Below, piece after piece: positions 35,701 to 44,014 of a stretch of DNA of 64,000 nt. A program made the position numbers and the translations under genes. Every line of letters begins with the position of its first letter. The stretch's first letter is position 1. A model generated the notes under the pieces. It saw only the letters and a list, made by a program, of their open reading frames with translations, ran no database searches and was not told the origin of the DNA. Source of the stretch: Paractinoplanes polyasparticus (GTDB taxonomy: Bacteria; Actinomycetota; Actinomycetes; Mycobacteriales; Micromonosporaceae); contig NZ_JAHWFK010000005.1 in the NCBI RefSeq assembly GCF_019710575.1, positions 124,001 through 188,000 on the forward strand. Direction: 5' to 3'.

Positions 35701-36297
35701 TCATCTCAGGTGGGCGACCACCTGCTCCACGGTGGTCACGTCGGCGTACTTGGCGCTCAGGTCGAAGAGATTCGCCTGGTGCACCCCGGGGGCGCGGTCG
35801 CCGCAGGCGTCGGCCGCCACCACCGGACGGAAGCCGTGCTGCAGCGCGTCGGTGGCGCTGGCCCGCACGCAGCCCGAGGTCGAGACGCCGCCGATGATCG
35901 TGGTGTCGACGCCGCGGGCGGTCAGGGTGGCGGCCAGGGACGTCCCGAAGAAGGCCGACGCGTACTGCTTGGTCACCACCACCTCGCCCGGGGCGGGCGT
36001 CAGCTCGGGCACGAACTCGGCCGCGGGTGAGCCGTCGACCAGGGCGGCCAGGGCCGGCACCTTGCGCACGAACAGGCCGCCGTCGCTGAGGTCGGGCGAG
36101 AACCGGACGCGGGTGTGCAGCACCGGGATGCCGGCTTGGCGGGCGGCTGCGAGCAGGGCGGCGCACCCGTCAAGCGACTGCCGGGAGCCCAGGTCGAACG
36201 GGCTGCCCGGGGTGAAGTAGGCCCGCATCATGTCGATCAGGAGCAGGGCCGGGCGGCGCCCCCAGCCGAGGGCGCCGCCGAACGGGGTCTCGCTCAC
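35701..36297 (-). CDS. Isochorismatase-like cysteine hydrolase (amidase)
   Basis: The 198-aa protein has the full catalytic triad of the family: Asp in ALLLIDMMRAYF, Lys in VVTKQYASAFFGT and Cys in GGVSTSGCVRASA with the cis-peptide segment before it. Family members hydrolyse N-carbamoyl compounds or amides. It is the last gene of the GntR-CaiB-HyuA-HyuB operon, 37 bp after hyuB, so an N-carbamoyl or amide product of the hydantoinase-type enzyme is a plausible substrate. It starts at GTG 36297. The 208 bp after it, up to the prenyltransferase, hold no gene. Confidence 0.88.
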   Translation of the reverse strand: MSETPFGGALGWGRRPALLLIDMMRAYFTPGSPFDLGSRQSLDGCAALLAAARQAGIPVLHTRVRFSPDLSDGGLFVRKVPALAALVDGSPAAEFVPELTPAPGEVVVTKQYASAFFGTSLAATLTARGVDTTIIGGVSTSGCVRASATDALQHGFRPVVAADACGDRAPGVHQANLFDLSAKYADVTTVEQVVAHLR

Positions 36298-36334
36298 GCC
36301 CGCACCGGTTACCGTTCCCGAGCCGGAGCCGGAA

Positions 36335-38206
36335 TCACGTCCACACCGGCTTCTTCGGGGCGGGCAGGCCGGTCTCCTCCTCGCAGTGGGCCAGGATCTC
36401 CTCCATCGAGCCGCCCATGTCGAAGACCGGCAATTCGCTGGGCCGCGCCTCGCGCATCGAGCTGCGCAACGCGTCGGTCGCCGGCTCGTCGACGCCGCCG
36501 TCGCCCGTCACCACCACGCCGTACGCCCGGGCGCCCTCGGCCGTGACCAGCCCGCGCCGAACCTCCTTGGCCACCAGCGCGGGGTCGCGCTCCAGCGGAT
36601 CGCCCCACCCGCCGCCGCCCCAGGTGACGAAGTGCAGCACGTCGCCCGGTCGCACCGGCACGTCATGGCACTTGCTCGGCAGCACCTCGCGGGCGCCGCC
36701 GGCCCGGTCGATCCACTTCGTGCCGCGGGCGCCGGGCGCGCCGCCGTTGACGCCCCACGGGTACATCAGCCAGCGGTCGTCGTGGATGGCGATCGTGCCG
36801 GGCTCGAGGAAGCGGTAGGCCACGTCGACGCCGTTGCCGCCGCGGTGCAGGCCGGCGCCGCCGGTGTCGGCGATCGTCTCCCACTTCTCGATGCGCAGCG
36901 GGTAGTACGACTCCAGGAACTCGCACGGGATGTTCACGAAGCTCGGCCACAGGGAGTGACCGTCGGGCCCGTCACCGAGCGGCCGCCCCGGGATGCCGCC
37001 GAAGCCGATCGAATACAGCTGGAACCACTCCCCCTTGCGGTCGCCGCCGGAGTAGTTGCCGGAGTACATGAAGTGCGGCGACGACGAGAAGCCGGCCGCG
37101 TTGAGCAGCGCCGGGTTGGTCTGCCCGAGCAGCCCGCCGAACAGGTCGAAGACCCGCCCGATGCCGTGGTTGCGAGCGTTCAGCGCGGCCGGATGCTTCG
37201 GTTTCCAGTACGAGCCGTCCGGGATCGTCACATCGACCAGCGGATAGAACCCGTCGTTCCAGAGGATCTGCGGATCGGCCACGGTGATCATGTAGATCCC
37301 GAAGAACATCCGGGCCAGGTTCTCGTTCAGGTAGTAGTTGACCGGCCCGATCGCCTGCGGCGACGACCCGGTGAAGTCGAGGTGCACGCGTTCGCCGGTG
37401 CGGGTCAGGGACAACTTCAGCTCGTACGGGCCGTAGCCGACCCCGTCGTCGCAGATGTAATCGGTGAACGAGAGCGTCCGGCCCTCCTCGAACACCATCT
37501 GCAGCAGCGTCTTCATCGCGTCGTAGTTGCGCTGCAGCAGGGCGTCGAGCGCCGACACGTACGTCTCGACCCCGAACCGGGCACACATCTCCTGCACCCG
37601 GCGGGTGGCCGTGCGGCAGGCCGCGACCAGGCCGTTGAGGTCGGCCCGGTTCCAGTCGGGCACGCGCACCTGGTTGAGGATGATGCGCAGCGCGTCCTCG
37701 TTGAGCTTGCCGCCGTCGTACAGCTTGAAGGGCGGAATGACCACGCCCTCCTCATAGATGGTCTTGGCGTCGGTCGGCATCGAGGACGGCGTCTTGCCGC
37801 CGACGTCGGACATGTGCCCGAACATCGACGCCCAACCCACGACCCGGCCGCGGAAGAAGATCGGCATCACCACCAGCCAGTCGTTGGCGTGGCTGATCGC
37901 GGCGCCGCACGCGTACGGGTCGGAGGTGAGGAGCACATCGCCCTCTCCGATCTCGCCGGTGAAACCGGCCAGGAAGTCGGGGATGGAGAGGCCGAACTGG
38001 CCCACCACCATCTTTCCGGCCGGGTCGGCGATCAGCGGGAACTCGTCGTGCTGCTCGCGGATGCCGGGCGAGAGCGCCGTGCGGAACAACACCTCGTCCA
38101 TCTCGTAGCGGGCGTTGCGCAAGCCGTTCTCGACCAGGTCGAGGGTGACCGGGTCGACGTCCTTCGTGGTCAGGGGCTCGGTGGTGGTCTCCACGATGGT
38201 CGCCAT
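36335..38206 (-). CDS. hyuB: Hydantoinase B / oxoprolinase-type subunit
   Basis: The 623-aa protein belongs to the HyuB/acetone carboxylase alpha family: DPVTLDLVENGLRNARYEMDE (near the N-terminus), LTSDPYACGAAISHANDWLV, FTDYICDDGVGYGP, LDFTGSSPQAIGPVN and GGGWGDPLERDP. It normally pairs with HyuA in ATP-dependent opening of a cyclic imide/hydantoin, or in carboxylation. The start is ATG 38206 with AAGGAGG, not the upstream ATG at 38275, because a duplicated copy of the hyuA end intervenes. It lacks the third acetone carboxylase subunit. Confidence 0.9.
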   Translation of the reverse strand: MATIVETTTEPLTTKDVDPVTLDLVENGLRNARYEMDEVLFRTALSPGIREQHDEFPLIADPAGKMVVGQFGLSIPDFLAGFTGEIGEGDVLLTSDPYACGAAISHANDWLVVMPIFFRGRVVGWASMFGHMSDVGGKTPSSMPTDAKTIYEEGVVIPPFKLYDGGKLNEDALRIILNQVRVPDWNRADLNGLVAACRTATRRVQEMCARFGVETYVSALDALLQRNYDAMKTLLQMVFEEGRTLSFTDYICDDGVGYGPYELKLSLTRTGERVHLDFTGSSPQAIGPVNYYLNENLARMFFGIYMITVADPQILWNDGFYPLVDVTIPDGSYWKPKHPAALNARNHGIGRVFDLFGGLLGQTNPALLNAAGFSSSPHFMYSGNYSGGDRKGEWFQLYSIGFGGIPGRPLGDGPDGHSLWPSFVNIPCEFLESYYPLRIEKWETIADTGGAGLHRGGNGVDVAYRFLEPGTIAIHDDRWLMYPWGVNGGAPGARGTKWIDRAGGAREVLPSKCHDVPVRPGDVLHFVTWGGGGWGDPLERDPALVAKEVRRGLVTAEGARAYGVVVTGDGGVDEPATDALRSSMREARPSELPVFDMGGSMEEILAHCEEETGLPAPKKPVWT

Positions 38207-38328
38207 CTCAGGCCTCCTTGGCCGGGGTGATGAGCAGGCTGCCGCTGGGGTGGGTCGCGATGAACGCCATCTCAAGCCCCCTTGGCCGGGGTGATGAGCA
38301 GGCTGCCGCCGGCGTGCGTGGTGGCGAT
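38201..38328. repeat. 64-bp tandem duplication at the hyuA-hyuB junction
   Basis: Units 38201-38264 and 38265-38328 are direct repeats; 49 of the first 54 positions are identical and the ends have drifted. Each unit contains the last codons of hyuA, its stop, and the ATG environment that follows. The event inserted a copy of the hyuA 3' end between hyuA and hyuB. Confidence 0.85.
38208..38270 (-). pseudogene. 20-codon ghost ORF copied from the hyuA C-terminus
   Basis: From ATG 38270 the duplicated unit reads MAFIATHPSGSLLITPAKEA then stop. It matches the hyuA C-terminus GGSLLITPAKGA. Its start follows the hyuA stop exactly as hyuB would, and its stop lies next to the hyuB start, so ribosomes could step hyuA to ghost to hyuB. 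It may be translated but is unlikely to have a function of its own. Confidence 0.55.
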
Positions 38329-40314
38329 GTGGCCGGGGAGGACGAGAGTCGTCGAGTCCATCTCGGTGACGATGGCGGGGCCGCTGATCACGTCGCCGGC
38401 CCGCAGCTTGAGCCGGTCGTACAGGTCGGCCTCGACGAACTCGCCGCCGACGTAGATCCGGGTGCGGCCGGATCTCTCCGGCTCACCCTCGCCGGGGCCG
38501 AGCTGGACCGGCGCGACCTTCGGCCGTTCCCCGGTCACGGACGCCCGCGCGTTCACCAGCTCGTGATCGACCGGCAGGGTGAAGGAGAAGAGTCGCTCGT
38601 GCTCGGCGTCGAACTTGGCGGCCAGTCCCTTCGGGCCGTCGGCGAGCTCGAAGCTGACCGGCAACTCGTTGCCCTGCCCGACGAACCGGACGTCAGCCGA
38701 GTAGGTGATCGTCTGCCTGTCCCTCGCGATGCCTTGATCAGCCAGGCGCTGGGCCGCGGACTCGGCCAGCTCGCCGAAGATCGTCGCGAGCTCGGCGGCG
38801 GACAGGTCCCCGAGCTTGCGCAGAACGGTGCGGGCCGACTCGTCGCGGGCCGACGTCGTGGCGTCGCCGAGCGCGCACAGCACCCCAGGCGACGGCGGCA
38901 CTATCACCGGCCAGGCGCCGGTCAGCTTGCCGAGGGCGTTGGCGTGCAACGGGCCGGCGCCGCCGAAGGCCACGAGCGCGAAGTCGCGCGGGTCGAAACC
39001 CTGCTGCACGCTGACCAGGCGGAGGCCGCCGAGCATGTTCTCGTTGACGATGTCGATGATTCCGGCCGCGGCCGCCTCGGCACTCTCCAGGCCCATGGCG
39101 TCGGCGATGGTCTGCACGGCCGCGCGCGACGCCTCGCGGTCCAGGCTGATCTCGCCGCCCGCGAGCGTGCTGGGCAGGTAGCCGAGCACCACGTTGGCGT
39201 CGGTGACTGTCGGTTCCGTGCCGCCTTTGCCGTACGCGGCGGGGCCGGGCTCGGCGCCCGCCGACTGCGGCCCGACGCGGAGCGCACGGGTCAGCTGCGG
39301 GACGTGCGCGATCGAACCGCCGCCGGCGCCGACTGTTCGAACGTCGACCGCCGATGCTCGTACGCTCAGATCGCCGACTTTCGTCTCGCGGCCGATGCGC
39401 GCTTGACCGTTCTGCACGAGGGCGACGTCGGTCGACGTTCCGCCCATGTCAAAAGTGAGCAGTTCGGTGTGGCCGGACTGCTCGGCCACCCACACCGCGC
39501 CGGCTACTCCCCCGGCCGGCCCGGACAGCAGCATCGTCACCGGTGCCGCGATCGCCGCGGCCGCCCCGGACAGGCCGCCGTCGCTGCGCAGGATGGACAG
39601 TTCGGCCGGCACGCCCTCAGCGGTCAGCTGGGCCGACAGGTTCGCGACATACTTCGCCACCTGCGGCTGCACATATCCGTTCGCGACCGTGGTGAGCGCT
39701 CGCTCGTACTCGCGCATCTCGGGCAGCACGACGCTCGACAGCGACACCTCGATGCCGGGCAGTTCCTCGGCCGCCAGTTGAGCGATGCGCCGCTCGTGGG
39801 CGTCATTGGCGAACGCGTTGATGAGCGATACGGCCAACGCCTCGACGCCGTTCGCGCGCAACTCGCGCAGCGCCGCGCGGGTGGCTTCCTCGTCCAGTTC
39901 GCGCACGACCGTGCCGTCGCTGCCCATCCGCTCGGGCACCTCGACGGTGTTCTCCAGCGCCGCCAGCGGTTCCGGCTTGGGCCAGATGATCCACCCGGCC
40001 AGCCCGCCCGGCACGAACGAGCGGGCGATCTGCAGCACCTGCCGGAAACCCTGGGTGGTGACCAGGCCGACCGTCGCGCCCTTGCCCTCCAGGATCGCGT
40101 TCGTGGCCACGGTCGTGCCGTGCAGGACGTTGGCCACCGCGGCCCGGTCGATGCCGGCCTCGGCGCACACCTTGTCGATACCGTTCAGGACGCCCACGGA
40201 CTGATCGCTCGGCGTCGAGGCGGTCTTGGCCCGCCAGGTAGCTCCGGAATCCTCGTCGACCAGCAGCACGTCGGTGAACGTGCCGCCCACATCCACACCG
40301 AGCCGATATGACAT
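38272..40314 (-). CDS. hyuA: Hydantoinase A / oxoprolinase-type ATPase subunit
   Basis: The 680-aa HyuA-family protein has the actin-like ATP-binding N-terminus LGVDVGGTFTDVLLVD, the second phosphate motif FDMGGTSTDVAL, the segment VRTVGAGGGSIAHV and FGGAGPLHANAL near the end. It supplies ATP-dependent activation in 5-oxoprolinase, N-methylhydantoinase and acetone carboxylase enzymes. The start is ATG 40314 after GGAGAG, 8 bp downstream of the caiB-type gene, so it is in the same operon. The substrate in this cluster is unknown. Confidence 0.92.
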   Translation of the reverse strand: MSYRLGVDVGGTFTDVLLVDEDSGATWRAKTASTPSDQSVGVLNGIDKVCAEAGIDRAAVANVLHGTTVATNAILEGKGATVGLVTTQGFRQVLQIARSFVPGGLAGWIIWPKPEPLAALENTVEVPERMGSDGTVVRELDEEATRAALRELRANGVEALAVSLINAFANDAHERRIAQLAAEELPGIEVSLSSVVLPEMREYERALTTVANGYVQPQVAKYVANLSAQLTAEGVPAELSILRSDGGLSGAAAAIAAPVTMLLSGPAGGVAGAVWVAEQSGHTELLTFDMGGTSTDVALVQNGQARIGRETKVGDLSVRASAVDVRTVGAGGGSIAHVPQLTRALRVGPQSAGAEPGPAAYGKGGTEPTVTDANVVLGYLPSTLAGGEISLDREASRAAVQTIADAMGLESAEAAAAGIIDIVNENMLGGLRLVSVQQGFDPRDFALVAFGGAGPLHANALGKLTGAWPVIVPPSPGVLCALGDATTSARDESARTVLRKLGDLSAAELATIFGELAESAAQRLADQGIARDRQTITYSADVRFVGQGNELPVSFELADGPKGLAAKFDAEHERLFSFTLPVDHELVNARASVTGERPKVAPVQLGPGEGEPERSGRTRIYVGGEFVEADLYDRLKLRAGDVISGPAIVTEMDSTTLVLPGHIATTHAGGSLLITPAKGA

Positions 40315-40322
40315 CGCTCTCC

Positions 40323-41516
40323 CTAGATAATCTTCGCTGTGCGCAGGCGCGCGCGCTCCGTTTCGTCCAGGCCCAGAAGGCCGCCGTACACCTCGTCGTT
40401 GTGCTCGCCCAGCGCCGGTCCGGCGGTACGCACCGAGCCGGGCGTGGCGGACAGCTTCGGGGTCGCGTTCTGCATCGGCAGTTCGCCGAAGTCGGGGTGG
40501 GGCACTCGCACGATCGCCTCACGGGCCGCGAAATGCGGGTCGTCGAACATGTCGCGGGCACGGAAGATCCGGCCGGCCGGCACACCGTTCTCGTGCAGCA
40601 CGGCCAGCAGCGCCTCGGCCTCGACGGTCGACGTCCATTCGGCGATCAGCGTGTCCAGCTCGGCCATGGCGGCGCCGCGAGCCCCGTGCGTGGCGTAGCG
40701 CGGATCCTGAGCCAGCTCGGGCTTCCCCATCGCGGTGGCCAGCCGGCCGAACACCGTGTCCTGGTTGGCGGCGATCAGGACCAGGTCGCCGTCGCCGGTC
40801 GGATAGACGTTGCTGGGCGAGACGTTGGGCAGCGTGGCGCCGGTGCGCTCACGCTGGTAGCCGGCGACCGCCCACTCGGGCAGCAGCGATTCCATCATGG
40901 CCAGCACCGCCTCGTAGATCGCCGAGTCGACCACCTGGCCGCGGCCCGTGTTCGTGCGGGCGTGCACGGCGACGAGGGTGCCGAGGCACGCGTACGTGGC
41001 GGCGAGCGAGTCGCCGAGGGAGATGCCCGCGCGTACCGGTGGACCGTCGGGCTCCCCCATCACGTACCGGATGCCGCCCATGGCCTCGCCGATCGAGCCG
41101 AACCCGGCCCGGCTCGAGTAGGGCCCGCTCTGCCCGTAGCCGGTGACCCGGGTGATGATCAGCCCCGGGTTGGTCTGCCACAGCGTCTCGGGCGCCATGC
41201 CCCAGCGCTCGAGGGTGCCCGGCCGGAAGTTCTCGACCACGACGTCAGCCGTGTCGATCAGCTGCCGGATCAGGGCCTGGCCTTCCTCCGTACGCAGATC
41301 GCAGGTGACCGACTTCTTGTTGCGCGCCACCACCGGCCACCACAGCGACTTGCCGTGCGGCTTCTCCCGGCCCCACTGACGCATCGGATCGCCGCGGCCC
41401 GGGTCCTCGACCTTGATCACCTCGGCCCCGAAGTCCCCCAGGAGCTGCCCGCAGAAGGGACCGGCCAGCAGTTGCCCGAACTCGACCACCCGCAGATCAC
41501 CCAGCGGCCCGCTCAT
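40323..41516 (-). CDS. CaiB/BaiF-family (class III) CoA-transferase
   Basis: The 397-aa enzyme shows LRVVEFGQLLAGPFCGQLL, GAEVIKVEDPGRGDPMR, ADVVVENFRPGTLERWG, TGYGQSGPYSSRAGF and the candidate catalytic Asp in AGISLGDSLAATYA. It would load CoA from a donor acyl-CoA onto a carboxylic acid. Its start overlaps the GntR stop (ATGA). With the HMG-CoA-lyase-like enzyme encoded on the other side of the promoter, it suggests a route in which a dicarboxylic or 3-hydroxy acid released by the hydantoinase-type enzymes is activated and then cleaved (inference). Confidence 0.92.
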   Translation of the reverse strand: MSGPLGDLRVVEFGQLLAGPFCGQLLGDFGAEVIKVEDPGRGDPMRQWGREKPHGKSLWWPVVARNKKSVTCDLRTEEGQALIRQLIDTADVVVENFRPGTLERWGMAPETLWQTNPGLIITRVTGYGQSGPYSSRAGFGSIGEAMGGIRYVMGEPDGPPVRAGISLGDSLAATYACLGTLVAVHARTNTGRGQVVDSAIYEAVLAMMESLLPEWAVAGYQRERTGATLPNVSPSNVYPTGDGDLVLIAANQDTVFGRLATAMGKPELAQDPRYATHGARGAAMAELDTLIAEWTSTVEAEALLAVLHENGVPAGRIFRARDMFDDPHFAAREAIVRVPHPDFGELPMQNATPKLSATPGSVRTAGPALGEHNDEVYGGLLGLDETERARLRTAKII

Positions 41517-42154
41517 GCCCGTCCCCCGATCATCGTGGCGCGGGCGTTGTAGAGGTGGGCCCGCATGATCGCCTCGGCCCACTCCCCGGCGCCGGCCCGC
41601 GCGGCGGCAACCATCTCGACGTGGTGGTGCAGGCTGCGCTGCAGCGCGTCCGGCGCGTAGTCGTGGAAGTTCCGGGTGACCACGGCCGCGTGCGTGACGC
41701 CGCGCAGCGCTCCGGCCAGCGGCGGCGATCCGGCGGCGTCGATGAACAGGCCGTGGAACCGCCGGTTGAGCTCGACGATGGCGCCCAGGTTCTGGTGCCG
41801 CCCCGGCTTCCCGGTCCGCAGCATCGCGGCCGCGAGATCGTCCAGCTCGTCCAGTTGCTCCGGCCCGAGATTCGGCACGGCCTGGCGTACGGCGTAGGGC
41901 TCGAGCCGCAACCGGAGCTCGAAGATCTCGCGCAGGGGCTCGGCCGACCACGTCGCGACCCGCGCCCCCCGGTTGGGCTGGATCTCGACCAGCCCCTCGG
42001 CGGCGAGCCGGGACAGCGCCTCGCGGATCGGCGTGCGGCTGACCGAGAGCCGCCCGGCCAGATCGGCCTCGCCGAGCCGGGTGCCGGACGGTATGGCCCC
42101 CGAGAGAATCTCCTCCCGCAGGGACTGCGCCGCCTGTTCCGCCGCTGGTAGCAC
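41513..42154 (-). CDS. GntR-family (FadR/FCD type) regulator of the hydantoinase cluster
   Basis: The 213-aa regulator has an N-terminal winged helix (LREEILSGAIPSGTRLGEAD, LSVSRTPIREALSRL) and a C-terminal all-helical FCD domain. That domain has metal-ligand-type residues in ELNRRFHGLFID and LHHHVEMV. It starts at GTG 42154 behind GAGGAGG. Two GGTTGYATGCAAT sites in the divergent intergenic region match the TTGnATnCAA style of FadR-subfamily operators, so it probably represses both arms of the cluster until a carboxylate or acyl intermediate appears. Confidence 0.92.
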   Translation of the reverse strand: MLPAAEQAAQSLREEILSGAIPSGTRLGEADLAGRLSVSRTPIREALSRLAAEGLVEIQPNRGARVATWSAEPLREIFELRLRLEPYAVRQAVPNLGPEQLDELDDLAAAMLRTGKPGRHQNLGAIVELNRRFHGLFIDAAGSPPLAGALRGVTHAAVVTRNFHDYAPDALQRSLHHHVEMVAAARAGAGEWAEAIMRAHLYNARATMIGGRA

Positions 42155-42172
42155 CTGGCCTCCTCACCGCTC

Positions 42173-42185
42173 GGTTGCATGCAAT
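42173..42185. promoter_or_regulatory. GntR operator, site 1
   Basis: GGTTGCATGCAAT contains the perfect palindrome TTGCATGCAA. It lies 19 bp upstream of the gntR start and is identical to site 2 at 12 of 13 positions. Confidence 0.75.
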
Positions 42186-42223
42186 CCTTGCCATGATCAC
42201 GGTGTTTCCGCAAGAGTGAGGCC

Positions 42224-42250
42224 ATGGAAACGTCGGGTTGTATGCAATGA
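42224..42250 (+). other. Possible 8-codon leader peptide coupled to the lyase start
   Basis: ATG 42224 opens METSGCMQ, whose TGA overlaps the lyase ATG as ATGA. A GAGG lies only 2 bp before this ATG, so initiation is uncertain. It would explain how the lyase, which has no ribosome site of its own, is translated. The alternative is a leaderless lyase mRNA. Confidence 0.25.
42236..42248. promoter_or_regulatory. GntR operator, site 2, overlapping the lyase start codon
   Basis: GGTTGTATGCAAT differs from site 1 at one position and lies 63 bp from it. Its last bases include the AT of the lyase ATG (42247), so a bound repressor would block transcription initiation at, or elongation into, that gene. 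Confidence 0.7.
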
Positions 42251-43134
42251 CCGTTTCGATCGTCGAAGTCTCACCCCGCGACGGGCTCCAGAACGAGGCC
42301 GCGCTCGTATCCACGGCCGACAAGCTGGCACTGATCGGCACGCTCGTGTCCAGCGGCGTCCGCCGCATCGAGGCGGTCAGCTTCGCCCACCCGAAACGCG
42401 TCCCGCAGATGGCCGACGCCGAGGCCGTCGCGGCCGGCCTCCCCCGCGGCGACGTGTCGTGGATCGGCCTGGTGCTCAACGAGAAGGGCCTCGACCGGGC
42501 CATAGCCGCCGGCCTGGACGAGATCAACGTCGTGGTCGTCGCGACCGACACGTTCAGCCGGCGCAACCAGGGCGTCCCCACCGCGGAGGCGATCGCGGCC
42601 TGGTCCCGCATCGCCACCCGGGCCCGCGCGGCCGGCCTGCGCACCACGGTGACGGTCGCGGCCGCCTTCGGCTGCCCGTTCGAGGGCGAGGTCCCCGAGG
42701 CCCGGGTGCGCTCGGTGATCGAGCAGTGCGCCGCCGCCGCCCCCGACGAACTGGCCATCGCCGACACGATCGGCGTCGGCGTGCCGGCCCAGGTCCGGGC
42801 CCTGCACGCCGTGGCCGACCTCGGCATCCCGCTGCGCTGGCACTTCCACAACACCCGGAACACGGGCTACGCCAACGCCCTGGCCGCCGCCGAGCTGACC
42901 GGCTCGCTGCCGGTGGCCCTCGACAGCAGCGCGGGCGGTATCGGGGGGTGCCCGTTCGCGCCCGACGCGACCGGCAACATTGCCACCGAGGACCTGCTGT
43001 ATCTGTTGCACCGCAACGGTTTCAACACCGGGATCGACGTCGAGCCGTTGCTGCCGCTGGGCGCCCGCCTGGGCGAACTGCTGGGCCACCAGGTGCCGGG
43101 CCAGCTGGCCCGGGCCGGCCTCTTCCCCGCCTGA
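42247..43134 (+). CDS. Hydroxymethylglutaryl-CoA lyase-like aldolase
   Basis: The 295-aa TIM-barrel protein is of the HMG-CoA lyase family: VEVSPRDGLQNE (catalytic Arg and metal Asp), EAVSFAHPKRVPQM, VTVAAAFGCPFEG, LRWHFHNTRNTGYAN (metal His pair) and SSAGGIGGCPFAPDATGN (catalytic Cys). It splits a 3-hydroxy-3-methylglutaryl-CoA-like thioester to an acyl-CoA and a keto acid. No Shine-Dalgarno precedes ATG 42247, which overlaps an operator and a possible leader peptide. It is divergent from the GntR-CaiB-HyuAB operon and probably completes its pathway. Confidence 0.9.
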   Translation: MTVSIVEVSPRDGLQNEAALVSTADKLALIGTLVSSGVRRIEAVSFAHPKRVPQMADAEAVAAGLPRGDVSWIGLVLNEKGLDRAIAAGLDEINVVVVATDTFSRRNQGVPTAEAIAAWSRIATRARAAGLRTTVTVAAAFGCPFEGEVPEARVRSVIEQCAAAAPDELAIADTIGVGVPAQVRALHAVADLGIPLRWHFHNTRNTGYANALAAAELTGSLPVALDSSAGGIGGCPFAPDATGNIATEDLLYLLHRNGFNTGIDVEPLLPLGARLGELLGHQVPGQLARAGLFPA

Positions 43135-43178
43135 ACGGCCGAGCGGCCAGCAGCAGACCCGGGCGTCCGCGGCCGTTC
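43133..43178. terminator. Inverted repeat after the lyase gene
   Basis: GAACGGCCG (43133-43141) pairs exactly with CGGCCGTTC (43170-43178), enclosing a GC-rich 28-base loop. It begins at the lyase stop and lies between convergent genes, so it could end transcription from either side. No T-tract is present. Confidence 0.4.
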
Positions 43179-43204
43179 TGAAGATCTCGCGGTTGGCTGC
43201 GCCG

Positions 43205-43804
43205 CTACTTCTGCACCTTGTATCGCGCGTGGGTGGCGAACGGCGAGCTGTAGACCTTGACCACCTCCAGGTCCATGTCGCGGTCGAAGCCCTCGAACAG
43301 CCGCTTACCAGCCCCGAGAATCACCGGCGCCGTCGAGATGACCAGCTCATCGACCTTCCCCGCCAGCAACGCCTGCCGGATGACGTCAGCGCCGCCCCCG
43401 ATGGAGACATCACTACCGTTCGCCGCCTCGGCCGCCTGGCTGAGCGCCGTGTCGAGATCCTGGACGAACCGGAACCCGGACTCCGCCGCAGGCTGATCCG
43501 CGACCCGGTGGGTGAGAACGAACAGCGGGCCGGGGAAAGGGTTGGTCCCGCCCCACGCGCCTGCAGCGTCGTACATGCCCCGACCGACAACACCGGATCC
43601 GATCGTCGAGACTATCTCTTCGTAGAACTGCTTGTCGGGACCGTGCATGGCGAAGTCGTGGCCACCCTCGTACGTCCACGGACCGCCCATCACCCAGTAG
43701 TGCAGCCGTTCACCACCCCGGCCCAGCCCGTACTGCGGCCCGTCGTCGGGGCCGGTGACATAGCCGTCGACCGACGTGGTGATGGCTGCAATGACCTTGC
43801 CCAT
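43205..43804 (-). CDS. RibD C-terminal/dihydrofolate-reductase-like reductase
   Basis: The 199-aa protein is of the DHFR-like RibD_C family: VIAAITTSVDGYVTGPDDGP at the start, VVGRGMYDAAGAWGG, and VSIGGGADVIRQALLAGKVDEL followed by STAPVILGAGKRLFEG (each shorter than 20 in conserved core). It is predicted to bind NADPH, with substrate unknown. These stand-alone actinomycete proteins are distinct from folate DHFR. A second, diverged family member lies 2 kb downstream at 45792. A 210-bp gap before the next gene holds nothing I recognise. Confidence 0.87.
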   Translation of the reverse strand: MGKVIAAITTSVDGYVTGPDDGPQYGLGRGGERLHYWVMGGPWTYEGGHDFAMHGPDKQFYEEIVSTIGSGVVGRGMYDAAGAWGGTNPFPGPLFVLTHRVADQPAAESGFRFVQDLDTALSQAAEAANGSDVSIGGGADVIRQALLAGKVDELVISTAPVILGAGKRLFEGFDRDMDLEVVKVYSSPFATHARYKVQK

Positions 43805-44014
43805 GGTCTTCTCCTCTGTCCGGTGTCACCACAAGAGACCGGGCGCGAGGCCCGAACTCATCGCTGACACGGCCCTGCTTCATGTGGTCTCGCAGGAACC
43901 CGGCCGGCTCCGGCCGATCGGTAGCGTCGAGCGCGTCCGGCAGCGCGAACAGCTGGTCGCGGAGTTCCAGGCCGGCGCTTCCTTGCGGTTGACGCCCTCG
44001 GTGACTCTGGACGC

